Source: Nonomuraea roseoviolacea subsp. carminata
GTDB taxonomy: Bacteria > Actinomycetota > Actinomycetes > Streptosporangiales > Streptosporangiaceae
Assembly (NCBI RefSeq): GCF_024172185.1
Contig: NZ_JAMZEC010000001.1
Location: forward strand, 2,728,001-2,792,000
DNA: 64,000 nucleotides
Direction: 5' to 3'
Shown here piece after piece: positions 33,968 through 42,602 of this stretch. The number at the start of each line of letters is the position of its first letter. Positions within the stretch are counted from its first letter, which is position 1. The notes below the pieces were generated by a model. The model ran no database searches. It was not told the DNA's origin and saw nothing but the letters and a program-made list of their open reading frames with translations. The translations under genes were made by a program, and so were the position numbers.

Positions 33968-34526
33968 GTCGTTCTCCAGATGTGCGGGGATGGTCCGTGG
34001 AAGAGGGTACGGCTTACCAGGCGAAATGCGAACTTCATGTCCCCTTCTCCTAGTCGCTACCCTCCGTATGTTCTGCGACACCGGGGCACCTGTCGGGCCG
34101 GGGGCACACTCGCTGGGGACTTGTTCTGCCTTACGGTCACCATCTTCGTGAGTTTCCTTCCAGACCGCCAGCCTGGTCAGGTGTCGTAACTGGAGCTTCA
34201 CCTTCCCCGGAAAGGGGGAGGATCACCGGCCGGGCCGTCGCGCCCGGACGTCCGGGCGCGTCGTCCCGGCAGCGTCGCCCGAGCGACACCTCAAACGCCT
34301 CGCCGGAGCGACCTGTCAACCCCCCGCCCCGGCACCTCACCGGAACGACAGCTCAACACCGGCGCCCCGGCACCTCACCCGACCGCCTCCGCCAACTCCG
34401 CCAACTCCGCCAACTCCGCCAACTCCGCCAACTCCTCCAACCTCCTCCACCCGAACGTCCGGAGCGAGAGACGGGGGAGCCAGATCGCCGAGAAGGGGCC
34501 ATCGAGCGGCGGCCGGACAGGTGAGG
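33968..34526. other. Intergenic region with a 9-bp microsatellite
   Basis: 559 bp between the DUF47 and dcd starts/ends with no supportable gene. It contains five perfect copies of TCCGCCAAC (34388-34432) plus a variant copy to 34441. The longest open frame here is compositionally poor. No convincing PHO box was seen. Confidence 0.7.
34388..34441. repeat. 9-bp tandem repeat (TCCGCCAAC)n
   Basis: Five exact and one altered copy (TCCTCCAAC) in tandem in noncoding DNA upstream of the dcd stop. Such arrays vary in number by slippage. Confidence 0.9.
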
Positions 34527-35102
34527 TCAGATCACGGTGCGGTGGAAGTCACGGAAGGACCGGGACGGCGTCGGCCCCCGCTGCCCCTGGTACCGCGACC
34601 CGTACTTCTGGGACCCGTACGGATGCTCCGCCGGCGAGCTGAGCCGGAACACGCACAGCTGCCCGATCTTCATCCCCGGCCACAGCTTGATGGGCAGGGT
34701 CGCCACGTTCGACAGTTCCAGCGTCACGTGCCCGCTGAAGCCGGGGTCGATGAAGCCGGCCGTCGAATGCGTCAACAGCCCCAGCCGCCCCAGCGAACTC
34801 TTCCCCTCCAACCTGGACGCCAGGTTGTCGGGAAGCGAGATCACCTCGTACGTCGAAGCCAGCACGAACTCGCCGGGGTGGAGGATGAACGGTTCATCCC
34901 CCTCCGGCTCGACCATGCGCGTCAGATCGGGTTGCTCGACGGACGGGTCGATGTGCGGGTACTTGTGGTTCTCGAAGACCCGGAAGTACCGATCGAGCCG
35001 CACGTCGATACTGGAGGGCTGGAGCATTTCCCGATCGAACGGATCGAGCGCCAGCCGTCCCGAGTCGATCTCGCTCAGGATGTCACGGTCAGAGAGCAGC
35101 AC
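34527..35102 (-). CDS. dcd: dCTP deaminase
   Basis: 191 residues with the trimeric dCTP-deaminase/dUTPase pattern: [27 protein letters not shown] and the catalytic Glu in [18 protein letters not shown]. The GTG at 35102 gives exactly the usual actinobacterial length. Converts dCTP to dUTP (and dUMP in bifunctional forms). Divergent from tRNA-Gly. Confidence 0.92.
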   Translation of the reverse strand: MLLSDRDILSEIDSGRLALDPFDREMLQPSSIDVRLDRYFRVFENHKYPHIDPSVEQPDLTRMVEPEGDEPFILHPGEFVLASTYEVISLPDNLASRLEGKSSLGRLGLLTHSTAGFIDPGFSGHVTLELSNVATLPIKLWPGMKIGQLCVFRLSSPAEHPYGSQKYGSRYQGQRGPTPSRSFRDFHRTVI

Positions 35103-35179
35103 GTGGAGCAACCTACCGTGTGCGGGCTTGCTGAAGTGGGCTGGGTTTCCGCTACAGTGGGAGCGCGGCTCCGGCCGAT

Positions 35180-35253
35180 GCGGGTGTAGTTCAATGGCAG
35201 AACATCAGCTTCCCAAGCTGACAGCGCGGGTTCGATTCCCGTCACCCGCTCCA
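35180..35253 (+). tRNA. tRNA-Gly (anticodon CCC)
   Basis: Acceptor stem GCGGGTG/CACCCGC, D-stem GTTC/GAAC, anticodon stem TCAGC/GCTGA with loop TTCCCAA (anticodon CCC), and T-loop TTCGATT. CCA is encoded. It sits beside dcd, a frequent actinobacterial arrangement. Its 3' half is repeated downstream, marking it as an integrase target. Confidence 0.95.
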
Positions 35254-35485
35254 CCTCACGCTTTTTGAGCTCAACGGCATGGCCTTCTCCTATAGGGGCG
35301 CTACGCGCCACGGGGAATCAGCCTGCGTCCAAGTGGGGGCGCGGCCCCCACACCCCAGCCCCACTGCATCGCCTTCCCGGTGGGGGCGCTTCGCGCCAAA
35401 AGGCTCAGACAGCGTCTGATTGGGGCTCCGCCCCAAACCCCAATCGAGGGACTCCCGCCCCTCGAGCTCCCCGGCCCGTTGCCCG
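35209..35485 (+). repeat. Direct repeat copy 1: tRNA-Gly 3' end plus downstream DNA (attL-like)
   Basis: About 277 bp nearly identical to 39599-39874, with constant 4390-bp offset for the first ~240 bp and a 1-bp deletion later. The core 35210-35250 is the 41-bp 3' part of tRNA-Gly, also at 36126 and 39600. It bounds an integrated or duplicated segment. Confidence 0.9.
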
Positions 35486-35736
35486 CCCCGACACTTACAA
35501 GGCCGTGGCCTGTGGCGTCGCAGCCGCTCTCGGCACGTACGGGAAGGCAAGTTCCATGGCTGCGCGAACGGAGGATGAAAAGGTGAACCCGAGCCTCCAG
35601 CTCTGTCCTGGCGGTGCTTCTGTGGATCCCGGCCCTTCTGGGCGGCTGTCGGCGCCGGTGCGGCTGCCTGCCGATCTGGACGAGGCGTCCCGGGCCTAGC
35701 CAACCGAGCTGACCCTGCGTGAGGCGCAGGCCGCAG

Positions 35737-35790
35737 GCTCGGCTTGTCCCGGGTCGATGGCGGGCGGGATGATCAGGCTTCCACCTCAGC
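35737..35790 (+). repeat. 54-bp inverted repeat, left copy
   Basis: Matches the reverse complement of 41623-41676 at 52 of 54 positions. It includes the stop codon of a gene remnant ending in EVEA (minus strand) and the next ~35 bp. It signals homologous ends of mobile-element genes in opposite orientation. Confidence 0.9.
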
Positions 35791-35940
35791 AAGTTCGCCG
35801 CAGCGCATGCGGTCTGGCAGGCGCTCGGGCATGAACCCGAACACCGGCCATGGATCAGAGAGGATGGCGTGGCGGTCTTTCCTGAATGACCGCCTCCTGC
35901 GGAAGCGCTCCACCTCCGCGATGACCGCGCCAAGGATGCT
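35773..35940 (-). pseudogene. Remnant of an element-borne gene
   Basis: The minus strand reads an uninterrupted C-terminal segment containing ILGAVIAEVERFRRRRS, DPWPVFGFMPERL and a final EVEA stop at 35773-35775. No start or upstream half is present. It lies between two att copies and is likely debris of an integrative element. Family not recognised. Confidence 0.5.
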
Positions 35941-36125
35941 CCTGGTATCACCGGCCTGTCAGTGGCTGAGGCAGGGCAGGGTGCTGGCCGCGCGGGTGAG
36001 ACCCGGACCCCCTGATCGTCGTGCAATTCGCATGCAACAAGCCGGGGAGACGAAGGGCCAACCACGGTCACTTATGGCCCACCGCAGGCCCAGGTCAGCA
36101 GCCCCACGAGGCATGATCCATGCGA

Positions 36126-36166
36126 TTCCCAAGCTGACAGCGCGGGTTCGATTCCCGTCACCCGCT
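36126..36166 (+). repeat. tRNA-Gly att core, copy 2
   Basis: 41 bp identical to 35210-35250 (anticodon loop through discriminator base). The flanking DNA differs on both sides, and the downstream GAAGGCCCAGGTCAGG resembles that after the degenerate copy at 36753. The integrase remnant ends 137 bp away, the arrangement expected next to an attachment site. Confidence 0.9.
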
Positions 36167-36302
36167 CTCAGAGCGAAGGCCCAGGTCAGGGATGATGCCC
36201 CAGCCGGCTTCGACCTTTTCCAGGGCTCTTTTCAATCTCCCGCGCAGCCGACCTGCAATCAGCTCACCGAAGTGAGCACACCCGCCGAGCCGCGACCTCC
36301 CT

Positions 36303-36545
36303 CATTGCCAGTCTTGTTGATGTGGCGGTCGATCGCATCCATGATCGCTTTGTCGGCCCCTCTTCACGGCGTGCTGACTGGTCACGCCGCAAGCACGTTG
36401 TCGTGTTCCATCCGGGGCCCTCAGGTCCTTGAGCGTCGTGCCCGACTCGGCCCCGTGCATGTTGCCGGCGTGACGCAAATCATGGAAGTGCAGGCCAGGC
36501 ATGCCCATGTCCCTGACCACGTCCACCCAGCGCGTATGCGTGTTG
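36303..36545 (-). pseudogene. Tyrosine recombinase (integrase) C-terminal remnant
   Basis: Contains GLHFHDLRHAGNMHGAESG, the HxxR box II of phage-type integrases, then frameshifts; the original C-terminus (DAIDRHINKTGN) is readable in another frame at 36303-36350. The N-terminal half and the catalytic Tyr context are lost. It probably inserted an element into the neighbouring tRNA-Gly site and has since decayed. Confidence 0.8.
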
Positions 36546-36752
36546 AGTCCACCGCGCCCGCAACGGTCCGCCCTTCGCACCGGGGAAGAGCAGCGCCCCG
36601 GCTCGTTGTCGAGGTAGGCCTCAGGTGCTCTGGAGGCGCGGGATGATCGCTTGCGGGATGCCGACCACGCGCCCGTCTCCTCCACGGTCAACCGACCGCC
36701 CTGACCTGCCTCGGATTTCCCAGCTCAGGACGGCATAGCCGGTACCCACCCC

Positions 36753-36782
36753 CAGCGCGGGATTCGGTTTCCGTCACTCGCT
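36753..36782 (+). repeat. Degenerate tRNA-Gly att core, copy 4
   Basis: CAGCGCGGGATTCGGTTTCC and on resembles the T-arm region of tRNA-Gly with about five changes and a 1-bp insertion; the following GAAGGCCCAAGTCAGGA matches the flank of copy 2. It is interpreted as an older, decayed att site. Confidence 0.65.
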
Positions 36783-36896
36783 CCGAACTTGAAGGCCCAA
36801 GTCAGGAGTCGAATCCTCGCCTGCGCCTTGATCATTTCGGCGGGCTTGTCGATCCTACGTCGCGAGCGTTCGCAGAATCGGCACATACTGGAGGGG

Positions 36897-37124
36897 ATGA
36901 AGCCAGCAAGCGGCGAGTCCCGCCGTCACCTGTCCACAAGTCCCTTCAAACCCCCGCCACCCGCCCCGCCTGTCGAGCGGTTCAGCGTGAGCGACCAGGT
37001 GACCCACGACCAGTATGGCCTTGGTGTCGTCATCGGTGTAGAAGACGAGGTCGCCGTGCTCATCGATTTCGGATCACGGCAGGAACGAATCACGACACCA
37101 TTCAACAAGCTGTACAAACTCTGA
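36897..37124 (+). CDS. Small conserved protein with KOW/PcrA-tail-like fold
   Basis: 75 residues. The body HDQYGLGVVIGVEDEVAVLIDF is like the short beta-barrel motif at the end of UvrD/PcrA helicases and in stand-alone actinobacterial proteins of this size. The ATG at 36897 directly follows GGAGGGG, too close for an ideal Shine-Dalgarno, so a downstream GTG start is possible. Function unknown. Confidence 0.6.
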   Translation: MKPASGESRRHLSTSPFKPPPPAPPVERFSVSDQVTHDQYGLGVVIGVEDEVAVLIDFGSRQERITTPFNKLYKL

Positions 37125-37638
37125 GATCACTGCACCGCGGAGAAGCGGACAGCGTGACGCTTCCCAAGCGGACGATCACGAGGGACACCGTCGCCGGCTG
37201 ACGGCCCTGGTCACGGCTGCACCCCGGCTACAGGGCCCGCGGGGGGAGCCGGTCGGCCTCAGCGTCGGGGCGCTGCGCGCGCTGACGTTCGCCATCGACC
37301 CGGTTGGGTCTGAACAGCCAGGTCCCGACGAGCAGCCGCGCGAAGGGCTCTGAACAGGACTGGAGATGGTTACTTACTGAGGCAGGCCCAGCCTTCGTGT
37401 GCGTGAAGGACGTCCCCCTTCTCCCCATCGCCCGCCTGACCCCCATCAGAAACCCATCCCCCAGTCGTCGATCGCCTTCAGCGGCATCTGGGTTCCGTGA
37501 CCACAGCGCCGAGCCACGCCCAAACGGATTTCCTTACAAGCAGGCGAAGCACTGTGGGGTTACCTCGACCCCCTGGGAACCGCAACGCGGTCCCACCGGG
37601 ATGTTTCGCATGGGCGCGGACGTACTCGAGCAATTTGA
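37125..37638. other. 514-bp region without a recognisable gene
   Basis: No frame has family similarity or a convincing start. It lies inside the att-flanked segment and looks like mobile-element debris. Confidence 0.6.
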
Positions 37639-38763
37639 TCATGGTGTGATCCGGAACACTGGAGTGCTGACCGTTTGAACAGGCCGGGCATAGGCGGCGG
37701 AGTCTGACCGTACTGCCGACCCATGCCGCAACGAGCTACCGTCGGCGGACTCCTGTCCGCTTCGGCCTGACGCCATCGGTGGTGCCCCCAGAAAAGCGAC
37801 AAGTTCGGGGTTGACGAGAGCAGGCGCGTCCTCGTGGAGGACATGCCCCAGGCCGGGGAACATGCGGAGCGTGGATGCCGGAATTCTCCGACGCAGCCGG
37901 TTGGCCTGCTCTGGGGAGACGAACGTGTCCCTGTCACCCCAGAGGATCAGCGTGGGAGCGCGGATATCGCCCAGTTTCCGATCGACAAGCGACAGATCGA
38001 GCGTGCGGACCTGCTTCCACATCGCCTTGCGGTTGGATCGCCGACTCAGCGGCGCCCAGTACTCATCGACGGCTCGGGAGGTCAACCGTTCGCCTCGCGC
38101 GTAGGCGCCCGACAGACCGGAGGCGAAGGTGGATCGGCCCATCAGCTTGGTCATCGCCTCACCGATCACCGGCGCGCGCATCAGTTCGAGGTTGAAGTTG
38201 ACCTGCGCGTTCAGCCCCAGGGGCGCCATCAGGACGAGCTTGTCCACGCGTTCAGGACGGGTTTCAGCGAGATACAGCGCCACGGAACCGTTGAGTGAAT
38301 GGGCGAGGATGGACGCCCGCGGCACGCCGACCGCGTCCATGAACGAGGAGAGGGCATCGGCCATCGCCTGCACGTCGTAGCTGAAGTCCTCGTCGTGGAC
38401 ACTCGTGTATCCGTATCCGGGTGGGTCGACCGCGTACACGGTGTGATGGTTGGCAAGGGCCGGGATGGTGTCGCGATAGGTGTAGCTCCACAGCGTGCCG
38501 CCGGGAAGCAGCACGACGGGCGAGCCGTTCCCGGTCTTGGTGTAGTGGAATCGGGCCACGGGCGTGTCGACGAAGTGCGAATCCACCGACCAGGATGAGT
38601 GGAAATCCCGTTCCTCGGGGGGCTGCCACACGTAAGCCACTGTCAGGATGGCCGCGACCACACAGGCCAGAAGCGCGGCGACCCCCTTCAGCACGCGGCG
38701 CCGCCCTCGCCTCCGCCGGGTCGCCTCCGGCTGTCTCCCGGCATTCTCGTCTTCAGTGAGCAT
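37639..38763 (-). CDS. Membrane-anchored alpha/beta hydrolase
   Basis: 374 residues. Basic N-terminus, one membrane anchor (~25-46), then an alpha/beta hydrolase: oxyanion LLPGGTLW, nucleophile elbow AHSLNG (the usual first Gly is Ala), acid Asp in WGDRDTFV, catalytic His in GLGHVLHE. The active domain faces outward. It lies inside the tRNA-Gly att-bounded segment, so it may be cargo of the element. Substrate unknown. Confidence 0.8.
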   Translation of the reverse strand: MLTEDENAGRQPEATRRRRGRRRVLKGVAALLACVVAAILTVAYVWQPPEERDFHSSWSVDSHFVDTPVARFHYTKTGNGSPVVLLPGGTLWSYTYRDTIPALANHHTVYAVDPPGYGYTSVHDEDFSYDVQAMADALSSFMDAVGVPRASILAHSLNGSVALYLAETRPERVDKLVLMAPLGLNAQVNFNLELMRAPVIGEAMTKLMGRSTFASGLSGAYARGERLTSRAVDEYWAPLSRRSNRKAMWKQVRTLDLSLVDRKLGDIRAPTLILWGDRDTFVSPEQANRLRRRIPASTLRMFPGLGHVLHEDAPALVNPELVAFLGAPPMASGRSGQESADGSSLRHGSAVRSDSAAYARPVQTVSTPVFRITP

Positions 38764-39192
38764 GGTCCGCCCTCTTTCTCTGTGCCGTTCGGAGAGAGGA
38801 CGGGCACACCGGACGTCATGTGACACTCGGCCTGTATGTCGTCAATCACACGCTCGGCGAGGAGGCCACAAGACGATGAGTCCGAGCGGCTGGATGATGC
38901 GGTGATTACCCGAGGCGGCGGCGCTGCTGCTCCGAGGATCCATCGCCGCCGCTCGCAGCGACAACGGGACAACGGGACAACGGGACAACGGGACAACATC
39001 GCCAAACTTCGGCCACGACGGCAACCGCAGGTGGACTGCGGCACGACAAGGCCCCGCACATTCTGTGCGCAGCCGACGAGCCCGCCCCAGAGGAGGTGCC
39101 GTCCAACTTGTCCGCGACATCCTGGCAACGGCACAGATCAGTGTGCGTCGCCGCGAAGCCCGCGAGTACGCCGAATCCCTGGGAGTCATCGC
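38764..39192. other. 429-bp region with short tandem repeat and gene debris
   Basis: Contains the (ACAACGGG)n repeat at 38961-38997. Its right end reads an open C-terminal tail (VRDILATAQISVRRREAREY and on) whose stop overlaps the following GTG at 39193; no start or intact upstream part is present. Probably the 3' end of a lost regulator cistron paired with the flavoprotein. Confidence 0.55.
38961..38997. repeat. 8-bp tandem repeat (ACAACGGG)n
   Basis: Four exact copies plus a partial fifth, noncoding. Confidence 0.9.
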
Positions 39193-39518
39193 GTGACCCG
39201 ACCCGGCAAGGTCCTCTACATCATCGTGTGCGCAGGCGGACCGGCCGCAGGCGTCGGCCACCTCGTCACCATGGCCCAGAACGACGGATGGACCGTCCAG
39301 ATCGTCGCGACTCCCGCCGCCGCGCTCGACTTCATCGACGTGCCGAAGCTGGTAGAGCAGACCGGCCGCCCCGTCCGCAGCCAGTACCACAAACCCCACG
39401 AGCCGAAGTCGCCCGGGCCGACGCCATCATCGTCGCGCCGCCGAGCTACAACACGATCAACAAGGAGGAATGCGTGCGTCTGCACGAGGTCCTCGGGTCG
39501 CGCCCGTTAGAGGAGTGA
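39193..39518 (+). pseudogene. Truncated, frameshifted flavoprotein (HFCD-type)
   Basis: Starts at a GTG overlapping an upstream stop and reads a flavoprotein N-terminus (YIIVCAGGPAAGVGHLVTMA; DFIDVPKLVEQTGRPV). Near 39405 the frame shifts; RADAIIVAPPSYNTINK continues in the next frame and then stops early at 39518. The conserved C-terminal half is missing. It lies just before the 39.6 kb att repeat. Confidence 0.8.
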
Positions 39519-39598
39519 TCAAGGGGGAACCACGGGGACTCGGCCCGCGCCCCCGCAGGTCAGGGTTTTGCCAGGTCAGAGACAAAGATCAGGAGAGA

Positions 39599-39874
39599 CT
39601 TCCCAAGCTGACAGCGCGGGTTCGATTCCCGTCACCCGCTCCACCTCACGCTTTTTGAGCTCAATGGCATGGCCTTCTCCTATGGGTGCGCTACGCGCCA
39701 CGGGGAATCAGACTGCGTCCAAGTGGGGGCGCGGCCCCCACACCCCAGCCCCACTGCATCGCCTTCCCGATGGGGGCGCTTCGCGCCAAAGGGCTCAGAC
39801 AGCGTCTGATTGGGGCTCCGCCCCAAACCCCAATCGAGGGGCTCCGCCCCTCGAGCTCCCCGGCCCGTTGCCCG
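39599..39874 (+). repeat. Direct repeat copy 2: tRNA-Gly 3' end plus downstream DNA (attR-like)
   Basis: Counterpart of 35209-35485, sharing the 41-bp tRNA-Gly core (39600-39640) and about 235 bp of following noncoding DNA. The duplicated flank beyond the tRNA shows a repeat larger than a minimal att site. Positions 39519-39943 hold no other gene. Confidence 0.9.
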
Positions 39875-39943
39875 TTGCCCACCTCCTTCGGCAGAGCCTT
39901 ACAGAGATGAGGCGAAAGTTCAGCCCGTGACCAGCAGGACGAG

Positions 39944-40291
39944 ATGATCAGCCAGGGCATGGCCGCACGACCGCAGGACTTCGTCTCCGTCGGCGCGCCT
40001 CTGCCTGAGAAGAACCTGCGGGCGATCCGTGCCGCGCTGGTCGTCCCGGAAGATCGCAAGGCTTTCGACGCCGGGCTCAAGGCTGTGCTTGACGAGGTCC
40101 GGGTGAGCCGGGACCTCGGAGCGCTGAACGCCTTCGTGCACCGCTGGTGGATCTCCGCGTGTGACACCGCGAAGGATCCGGAGGGGCGCCGTCCGATGCA
40201 CGTCCGCGCTCAGCAGGCTTTGGCCGGCGAACCCGTTCCTCAGGGGAGGCCATGGCGGGAGATCCTTACCGCTCGTGGGATCGATGTCTAG
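39944..40291 (+). CDS. DUF6247-like protein, putative antitoxin
   Basis: 115 residues, helical. Similar to actinobacterial DUF6247 proteins that precede small RelE-like genes. AGGACGAG stands directly before the ATG. It stops at TAG immediately followed by the ATG of the next gene. The putative toxin after it is frameshifted, so this may be an orphan antitoxin. Confidence 0.65.
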   Translation: MISQGMAARPQDFVSVGAPLPEKNLRAIRAALVVPEDRKAFDAGLKAVLDEVRVSRDLGALNAFVHRWWISACDTAKDPEGRRPMHVRAQQALAGEPVPQGRPWREILTARGIDV

Positions 40292-40566
40292 ATGTTCAAG
40301 CTCATCATCGATCCCGTGGCCGAGGAACAGAGCGCTGCGCTACCCGATCATGCACTGTATCCGCTCGCGGATCTGTTCGCGCTGTTGGAGACCGCTCCTT
40401 GGAGTGGAGACGCGTACAACTCCAAGAATCCCGAGCGAACATGCTTACGCATCCGTTCGGCGAACGTGGCCTCATCACATATGTAGCCCTAGAGCGACAG
40501 AGCGCTATCTACCTTCGATTCGATACCCGCGCTCGCCGTGAAAGCTCAGGCAGATCGATGAATTAG
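40292..40566 (+). pseudogene. Frameshifted RelE-like toxin partner
   Basis: Starts MFKLIIDPVAEEQ and reads to DAYNSKNPER in frame; the conserved tail (MLTHPFGERGLITYVALER) continues in another frame from about 40437. A one-base change inactivates the usual C-terminus, and the original frame stops at 40486. If not a sequencing error, the toxin is dead. Confidence 0.65.
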
Positions 40567-40659
40567 ACGCCTGGGCTTTATGCTGCCAAGGTTGTTGATC
40601 TCTACGTGCCATCAGGCCTAATAATCACCTGCCAGCAACCGGCAGGCCAGGAGCATGTC

Positions 40660-41073
40660 TCAGACCTTGATGACAGTGACCCGTGGGCCGCACAGGCCGG
40701 CGAGGTCATCGGGGTCGGAGGTGAGAACCGTGACGGGGCTGGGGGCGGCAAGGGCAGTGGCGCTGAGCATGGCATCGATGGCGTACTTGTGCCCGTGCAG
40801 GCTGGCGTCGGACAAGAGCGTGGCAGCGTGGCGGGCGATCGGTTCGGTGACCGGCTCGATGACGAGGCGGGACAGCGTCCACTCCAGGGCCGGCCGGTTG
40901 ACGCGGGGGTGGACCACCTCGACGAGGGTGGCGGCGGAGGTGATGACGCGAAGGTCGTCGGCACGGGCGAGAGCGAGCCATGAGGTGACCGTACGGTCGC
41001 GCAGGACGGCCTTGGCCAGTCCCTCGCTGTCAAGGACGAGCGTGCCACCGGGAGCAGCGGGAGAACGGCTCAC
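40660..41073 (-). CDS. PIN-domain toxin (VapC-like)
   Basis: 137 residues. PIN acidic residues are in LVLDSEGL, LVEVVH, YAIDAMLSA and LTSDPDDL, consistent with a Mg-dependent RNase. The start overlaps the antitoxin stop (ATGA). The pair is an intact type II module in the accessory region. Confidence 0.85.
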   Translation of the reverse strand: MSRSPAAPGGTLVLDSEGLAKAVLRDRTVTSWLALARADDLRVITSAATLVEVVHPRVNRPALEWTLSRLVIEPVTEPIARHAATLLSDASLHGHKYAIDAMLSATALAAPSPVTVLTSDPDDLAGLCGPRVTVIKV

Positions 41074-41330
41074 GCGGCGCCCCCACCACCGGTCTGTCCC
41101 TGCCGGGCCCGATGGAGTCGGTCGCGCAGTGCCTGGACTTCGTCGTCGGTGATGGGGCCATGCTCGGCCTCGGCGACCTGGATGAGTTCGTTGAGATTGT
41201 CGCGCTCGATCTGGCGGGCGACGGCTGCGGCCACGTAGGCGGACAAACCGGAAGGGCCGCTCCGGGAGCGGGCGGCCTCGGCGATGTCACGCGGCATGGT
41301 GATCGAATATTTGCCAGTAGGCTCGCTCAT
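41070..41330 (-). CDS. Ribbon-helix-helix-like antitoxin (VapB-like)
   Basis: 86 residues. KYSITMPRDIAEAAR and GLSAYVAAAVARQIERD form an RHH DNA-binding N-terminus; the C-terminal helix would wrap the PIN toxin. First gene of the coupled pair. Autoregulation is expected. Confidence 0.8.
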   Translation of the reverse strand: MSEPTGKYSITMPRDIAEAARSRSGPSGLSAYVAAAVARQIERDNLNELIQVAEAEHGPITDDEVQALRDRLHRARQGQTGGGGAA

Positions 41331-41806
41331 ACTCTCTATCCTACCTCGAATCCTCCTGCGGCAGCGGGTCATCGTTTGGCTTCGTAGAAGGGCGTTTGGT
41401 TGCGGAGCGAGCGGCAGGAGATCGACCACCCCCGACGGAGCATGGTCCACGTGATGCCGTCGACATGGGATCCAGAAAGGGCCGACGCAGAAGTCTCCTC
41501 ATTCCGTCTCATCAACCAAGCGAGAGCGCCGGGTACCTATCGCGCATGGAAGCAACGTTCCGGCACTGGCGGGGGCCTCGGCCTCCGGGATGATCGTCGT
41601 CGGCGTCCGAGGTGCGTAGGTGGCTGGGGTGGAAGCCTGATCATCCCGCCCACCATCGACCCGGGACAAGCCGAGCAGACCCTTGGCCCGATTCCCTGCG
41701 ACTGGACGACGGCATGGGACGATCGGGCGAGGAAATGCAAGGCTTTCCCGACTGCTGACCGAAATGCCATGCTCTCCTCGTGACTACGACGAGGAAGAAG
41801 TGAACC
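41331..41806. other. 476-bp region with the right copy of the 54-bp inverted repeat
   Basis: 41623-41676 is the reverse complement of 35737-35790 (52 of 54). The rest contains an open frame but no family similarity; it looks like element remnant DNA. Confidence 0.7.
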
Positions 41807-42016
41807 GTGCTCCATACAACGCCACCGACGGAGCCCGAGAAGATCGGCACCGTCCGCACCTGGGGAAGCGTGCTCCTTGCTGTCGGTCTGGTGCTCTGCG
41901 TCGGTGCACTCTTCTGGGCGAACGGAAAGCCGTCTTGGCAAGTTCTCGGCGTGTTCGCGCTCGTGATAGTGGTCGGCTTGGGCTTGCGCATCGAAGGGGC
42001 CATACGGCAACGCTGA
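41807..42016 (+). CDS. Small two-helix membrane protein
   Basis: 69 residues, GTG start with GAGGAAGA about 8-9 nt upstream. Two hydrophobic helices (VLLAVGLVLCVGALFW and VLGVFALVIVVGLGL). Unknown function. Confidence 0.6.
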   Translation: MLHTTPPTEPEKIGTVRTWGSVLLAVGLVLCVGALFWANGKPSWQVLGVFALVIVVGLGLRIEGAIRQR

Positions 42017-42178
42017 CGCCCAGCATGATGAGCCCATTCCCGTTGCGGTTCCATAATGTCTCGACCGGATCAGAACGGACCAGGCATGGTCTCTGACCTG
42101 CATTGAACTACGCCGAAACCCTCCGCTGATAAATCCAGGGAACGCTCCGGTAAGTCTCTGACCCGGCTACGGAGTTTC

Positions 42179-42496
42179 TCAGACGGACTTCACCCAGGAA
42201 CGAGCGGCACGTACCGGCATCCCCAACTCGCCCCGCACGAGCTGGACTGCTTGCTCCTCCTGCCCGCGAACCTTGAGTTGGCGCACACGTCCGGTGAGTT
42301 CTTCTGCTCTGATCCGGTCGATGTACCGGAGCACCTGACGCTGTCGGAAGACCCGGACCATGCCCACCGCCCAGATGACGCCGCCGCAGACGAAGAGCGC
42401 CGGAATGGCCACTCCGAGAATTTCGAGGAGCGAGAGATCGGACACCAGGTGATCATAGGCCCAGTCCGCCCCACCATGAGAGCCCGAGCTGGTCAT
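42179..42496 (-). CDS. Membrane protein with L7/L12-like C-terminal helix pair
   Basis: 105 residues: one membrane helix (~24-46), a basic linker, and a C-terminal segment EEQAVQLVRGELGMPVRAAR that resembles the short helical tail seen in many actinobacterial proteins and the ribosomal L7/L12 C-domain. The ATG at 42496 is used; a TTG at 42511 is possible. Confidence 0.6.
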   Translation of the reverse strand: MTSSGSHGGADWAYDHLVSDLSLLEILGVAIPALFVCGGVIWAVGMVRVFRQRQVLRYIDRIRAEELTGRVRQLKVRGQEEQAVQLVRGELGMPVRAARSWVKSV

Positions 42497-42602
42497 GTGG
42501 TTCAGTGGCAAGCCATTGAGTTCGATCTCTTATCCTCCGCAGCGCGGAGACCCCCTCGGAGGTGGCTTTGTTCTCCTTGGCCAGCCGAAGGTTCATCCGG
42601 CC

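Noticed and set aside
33968..34200. Possible PHO box upstream of DUF47-pit
   Set aside because: GTTCGC-like bases are present on the minus strand, but the two-repeat 11-mer pattern is not met well enough.
35301..36071. 256-residue minus-strand frame across the tRNA-Gly repeat and remnant
   Set aside because: It crosses noncoding repeat DNA and reads the gene remnant in the wrong frame; no domain.
38961..38997. Short repeats as a CRISPR array
   Set aside because: Eight-bp units are contiguous with no spacers; a simple tandem repeat.
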